7,597 nt of DNA. Origin: DASZHJ01 sp035581425 (GTDB lineage: Bacteria; Pseudomonadota; Alphaproteobacteria; ATCC43930; CGMCC-115725). The stretch is from assembly GCA_035581425.1 (NCBI GenBank), contig DATJVP010000131.1, positions 1 through 7,597 on the forward strand, given 5' to 3'. Every line of letters begins with the position of its first letter. Within the stretch, counting starts at the first letter, position 1. Of this stretch, positions 5,997 to 7,597 are shown piece after piece. The notes below the pieces were generated by a model, which was given only the letters and a program-made list of their open reading frames with translations, ran no database searches and was not told the origin of the DNA. Made by a program: the position numbers and the translations under genes.

Positions 5997-6275
5997 TCAG
6001 CCCTTGGACTCGTCGATGCGCTGAGCGAGCTGCGCCACCGTGGGCGCCTTCACCAGGAGCGAGATCGGGAACTTCACGCCGAACACGTCGTTGATCTTCG
6101 CGAAGATGATTGCGGCAACCGCGGAGCCTCCGTTCAGCAAGAAGAAATCGTCCTCGACGCCGACCATGTCGAGGTCCATCGCTTCCCGCCAGATCTCGAC
6201 GAGCTTGCGCTCGGTCTCCGAGCGCGGCGGCACGTAGTCGGGGCCGCCGGAAATATCTGCGCGGCGCAGCGTCAT
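5997..6275 (-). CDS. Stand-alone peptidyl/acyl carrier protein (PP-binding)
   Basis: 92 residues forming a single phosphopantetheine-binding carrier domain. YVPPRSETERKLVEIWREAM (14-33) is helix 1 as in NRPS carrier domains. VGVEDDFFLLNGGSAVAA (38-55) contains S51, the expected attachment serine. FPISLLVKAPTVAQLA (69-84) is the usual domain end. The sequence resembles NRPS carriers that follow an adenylation domain rather than fatty-acid ACPs. The core motif is LNGGSA where LGG-x-SL is usual, so N48 replaces Gly and A52 replaces Leu. The ATG overlaps the TPR-protein stop as ATGA (4 nt), and a strong AGGAG lies 8 nt upstream inside the TPR gene, so translation is coupled and probably efficient. 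The ligase, thioesterases and PPTase of the same operon are its likely partners. An amino-acid rather than acyl load is possible. Confidence 0.92.
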   Translation of the reverse strand: MTLRRADISGGPDYVPPRSETERKLVEIWREAMDLDMVGVEDDFFLLNGGSAVAAIIFAKINDVFGVKFPISLLVKAPTVAQLAQRIDESKG

Positions 6276-7102
6276 GCCCCTCGCTCCTGCCCCCCCGCCG
6301 CGACCGTCTCCTCGAGACCACGCAAGTTCTTCTCCGCGTCCTCGAAATCGGGATCGAGCTCGAGCGCGTGCCGGAACTGCGTCGCGGCCTCGTCGTTGCG
6401 GCCTTGGCGTGCGAGCACCACGCCGAGATTGTTGAGATGCCCCGGGGAAGCAGGGTCGAGCGCCACTGCGCGCCGGAGCGCCACCTCGGCCTCGGAAAGG
6501 CGGCGCTGGTTGTCGAGCTCGACCCCGAGGAGCTGATGCAGCTCGGCATTCTGTGGATCGAGCGCGATCGCCTCCTCGTAGGCGGCGACGGTGTCCGTTG
6601 GGCGCTCCGCGCGGAAGAGCGCGAGGCCCAGCCCCTTCAGATAGTGAGCCGCGAGCTTGTCGAGCTGCGTTCCCGAGGTGTTATCGCCGGCGGTGCGAGC
6701 GCGTGCGGCCTCTGCCTTCGCGGCATCGGCGCAGTCCCGATAGGCGTCCAGATATCCGGCATCGAGGGCGAGCGCCTGGTTGTAGGAGGCGAGCGCCAAG
6801 CGAAAGTTGCCGGAAAGGCGATGGGCCTCTGCGAGATTGTAGCAGCGCTGCGGGGTGATGCCGCCGACACTGACGGCGCGCTTGAAGCCGGCGATAGCCT
6901 CATCGAGCTTGCCGCGCTGGCCTGCGATGACCGCAAGGAGATCGTGCGCCTCCGCGCAGTTGGCGTCCCGGGCGAGTGCCTGCGCATAGAGGCGCTCGGC
7001 CTCGTCGAGACGCCCCTCCCGATGCAGGGCGCGACCGCTCTCGATCAAATCCGCGAGGCTGGTTTCGGCTCTGCCGTTGGGTCTGTCGGTCGTGGCGGGC
7101 AC
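6272..7102 (-). CDS. TPR-repeat protein heading the carrier-protein operon
   Basis: 276 residues, nearly all tetratricopeptide repeats: about six, at roughly 16-49, 50-83, 84-118, 151-184, 185-218 and 219-252. Examples are the A-YEEAIALDP and LNNLGVVLARQGRNDEAATQF repeats. A polar linker at 119-150 separates two groups of three. No signal peptide, membrane segment or enzyme domain is seen, so a cytoplasmic scaffold or partner-recognition protein is likely. The repeats resemble those at the N-terminus of OGT-like glycosyltransferases, a member of which ends at the left of this window. The start is a GTG at 7102 with no clear ribosome site; no other ATG, GTG or TTG lies upstream before the in-frame TAG at 7166-7168, so translation may be weak. 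The stop overlaps the carrier start (ATGA), which argues for a linked function. It is the first gene of the operon. Confidence 0.85.
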   Translation of the reverse strand: MPATTDRPNGRAETSLADLIESGRALHREGRLDEAERLYAQALARDANCAEAHDLLAVIAGQRGKLDEAIAGFKRAVSVGGITPQRCYNLAEAHRLSGNFRLALASYNQALALDAGYLDAYRDCADAAKAEAARARTAGDNTSGTQLDKLAAHYLKGLGLALFRAERPTDTVAAYEEAIALDPQNAELHQLLGVELDNQRRLSEAEVALRRAVALDPASPGHLNNLGVVLARQGRNDEAATQFRHALELDPDFEDAEKNLRGLEETVAAGGQERGA

Positions 7103-7168
7103 GCGGAGTCGCTTTAGCGCTGCATCGAGTGATGGTCGGAACGAGTGGGCTTCAGCGGCCCCTCTCTA

Positions 7169-7237
7169 TCACGAGTCCATGCCGCCAGTCTTGCGCCGCG
7201 CGGTCTGCGTGAGCGTTGTGGCCGCGAATCCCGCCAT
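7169..7237 (-). CDS. Possible 22-residue leader ORF upstream of the TPR gene
   Basis: ATG at 7237 to TGA at 7171-7169 encodes 22 residues (MAGFAATTLTQTARRKTGGM then DS). GGAGG at 7252-7248 stands 10 nt upstream, a far better ribosome site than that of the TPR gene itself. The peptide is basic and matches nothing I recognise. No attenuator-like codon run is seen. It may be a leader peptide, or chance in GC-rich DNA. Confidence 0.2.
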   Translation of the reverse strand: MAGFAATTLTQTARRKTGGMDS

Positions 7238-7257
7238 TGAGTGACAGCCTCCAGATT

Positions 7258-7270
7258 CCCTCAAAGAGGG
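7258..7270. repeat. Small inverted repeat, possible operator
   Basis: CCCTC-AAA-GAGGG is a perfect 5-bp inverted repeat with a 3-nt spacer, with partly symmetric AT flanks. It overlaps the -10 of the - strand promoter candidate at 7267-7295, where a regulator could block transcription of the operon. The stem is short, so chance is possible. Confidence 0.25.
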
Positions 7271-7295
7271 TATGGTGAGCGTGAATTTCGGCCAA
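7267..7295 (-). promoter_or_regulatory. Weak sigma-70-like promoter candidate for the six-gene operon
   Basis: On the - strand TTGGCC (7295-7290) is followed after exactly 17 nt by TACCCT (7272-7267). The spacing is ideal, but the boxes match the consensus at only 4 and 3 of 6 positions. The transcript would have a leader of about 160 nt that contains the possible small ORF. Confidence 0.22.
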
Positions 7296-7310
7296 ATTGT
7301 GTTGCGGAAA

Positions 7311-7325
7311 TGGCACAGAGAACGC
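7311..7325 (+). promoter_or_regulatory. Partial sigma-54-type (-24/-12) promoter candidate
   Basis: TGGCAC at 7311-7316 is a full -24 element. The GG at 7312-7313 and a GC at 7324-7325 are separated by 10 nt, the spacing sigma-54 needs. The -12 element reads ACGC instead of TTGC, so it is only half matched. It would start transcription about 110 nt before the gene at 7446. An overlapping GATACT (7336-7341) could instead be a sigma-70-like -10. Confidence 0.25.
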
Positions 7326-7432
7326 TCAAAGCTGGGATACTACCGCTTTAGGGTTGGACACTTTCTACCTAATAGGAGACGTTACCCCATCCAAAGAGCA
7401 CTGCTCCTTAGGATTGGAATTCATTCTGGATT

Positions 7433-7437
7433 GGGGG
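7433..7437 (+). promoter_or_regulatory. Ribosome binding site of the exported-protein gene
   Basis: GGGGG stands 8 nt before the ATG at 7446 in an otherwise AT-rich leader. It supports this start, which also gives a well-formed signal peptide. Confidence 0.55.
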
Positions 7438-7445
7438 TTCACAAA

Positions 7446-7597
7446 ATGAAGCTTCACAAGTTCAAAGCCGCGGCGGCATTGGGGAGCCTGACGGCGACCG
7501 TTGCTTTGCTCGCGGGCATGCAGGGTGCCGAGGCGCAGAGCGCGCCGGGCGCCGGCTCGTTCCCGGGCTCGTTCCTCGTGCCGGGCACGCAGACCTC
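7446..7597 (+). CDS. Exported, probably outer-membrane porin-like protein, N-terminal fragment
   Basis: The first 50 residues are visible and the gene runs off the window. Residues 1-30 form a clear Sec signal peptide: MKLHKFK is basic, then a hydrophobic core (AAAALGSLTATVALLAG), then GAEA before Q31, a good signal peptidase I site (A-x-A). There is no lipobox cysteine. The mature start, QSAPGAGSFPGSFLVPGTQT, with its short F-PGT pattern, recalls the N-terminus of DcaP-like trimeric porins of proteobacteria, in which a PGT segment precedes the first barrel strand. This rests on few residues, and another outer-membrane barrel or a periplasmic protein is possible. It is divergent from the carrier-protein operon, so a shared role is not implied. 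Confidence 0.6.
   Translation, partial: MKLHKFKAAAALGSLTATVALLAGMQGAEAQSAPGAGSFPGSFLVPGTQT

Larger units (their letters stand above)
7103..7445. other. 343-nt divergent intergenic region
   Basis: This separates the - strand operon from the + strand exported-protein gene. The half next to the operon is GC-rich; from about 7255 onward it is clearly AT-richer than the rest of the window, as expected of promoter DNA. It holds a short - strand ORF, a small inverted repeat and weak promoter candidates listed separately. No tRNA, insertion sequence or CRISPR-like repeat is seen. The 3' half also has GAGC-ACT-GCTC (7396-7406), a short stem in the leader of the right-hand gene. Confidence 0.8.

Noticed and set aside
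5488..6549. 353-residue - strand open frame across carrier and TPR genes
   Set aside because: Arg/Ser-rich shadow in another frame of three well-supported genes.
7354..7374. TTGGAC with CTAATA as a promoter for the exported-protein gene
   Set aside because: The boxes are only about 9 nt apart, too close for a sigma-70 promoter.
1..7597. Mobile element, CRISPR array, tRNA or rRNA
   Set aside because: No transposase or integrase motifs, no regularly spaced repeats and no tRNA-like or rRNA-like sequence were seen on either strand.

Overview
This is a GC-rich bacterial window with tightly packed genes. Codon use, GGAG/AGGAG ribosome sites and the gene types suggest a Gram-negative proteobacterium, most likely an alphaproteobacterium. 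The signal-peptide-bearing, probably outer-membrane protein at the right edge fits this. The genus cannot be read from the sequence.

Left part (1-2141) is glycan-related. It holds the C-terminal end of a GT41 (SPINDLY/OGT-like) glycosyltransferase on the + strand. A CE4/PuuE-like polysaccharide-deacetylase-fold protein follows on the - strand, and the two stop codons share one CTAG. Across a short divergent spacer with a 12-bp palindrome lies a bacterial GT7 (beta-1,4-galactosyltransferase-like) enzyme on the + strand.

Central part (2074-7102, all - strand) reads as one six-gene operon, transcribed right to left: TPR protein, stand-alone peptidyl/acyl carrier protein, two tandem paralogous alpha/beta-hydrolase thioesterases, class I adenylate-forming ligase, Sfp-type phosphopantetheinyl transferase. 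Junctions are a 4-nt ATGA overlap, then gaps of 6, 14, 13 and 11 nt. The set contains what is needed to activate an acid (ligase), carry it on a phosphopantetheine arm (carrier, primed by the PPTase) and release or transfer it (thioesterases). No condensation, ketosynthase or tailoring domain is visible. Both thioesterases have Cys where Ser is usual (C86-D119-H231 in each) and both are exactly 261 residues. I infer a compact, stand-alone acyl-activation and transfer system. The product is unknown; a link to the neighbouring glycosyltransferases is only suggested by position.

Right part (7103-7597) is a 343-nt, AT-richer divergent intergenic region with candidate regulatory sites. It is followed by the start of an exported, probably outer-membrane porin-like protein (+ strand, cut by the window edge).
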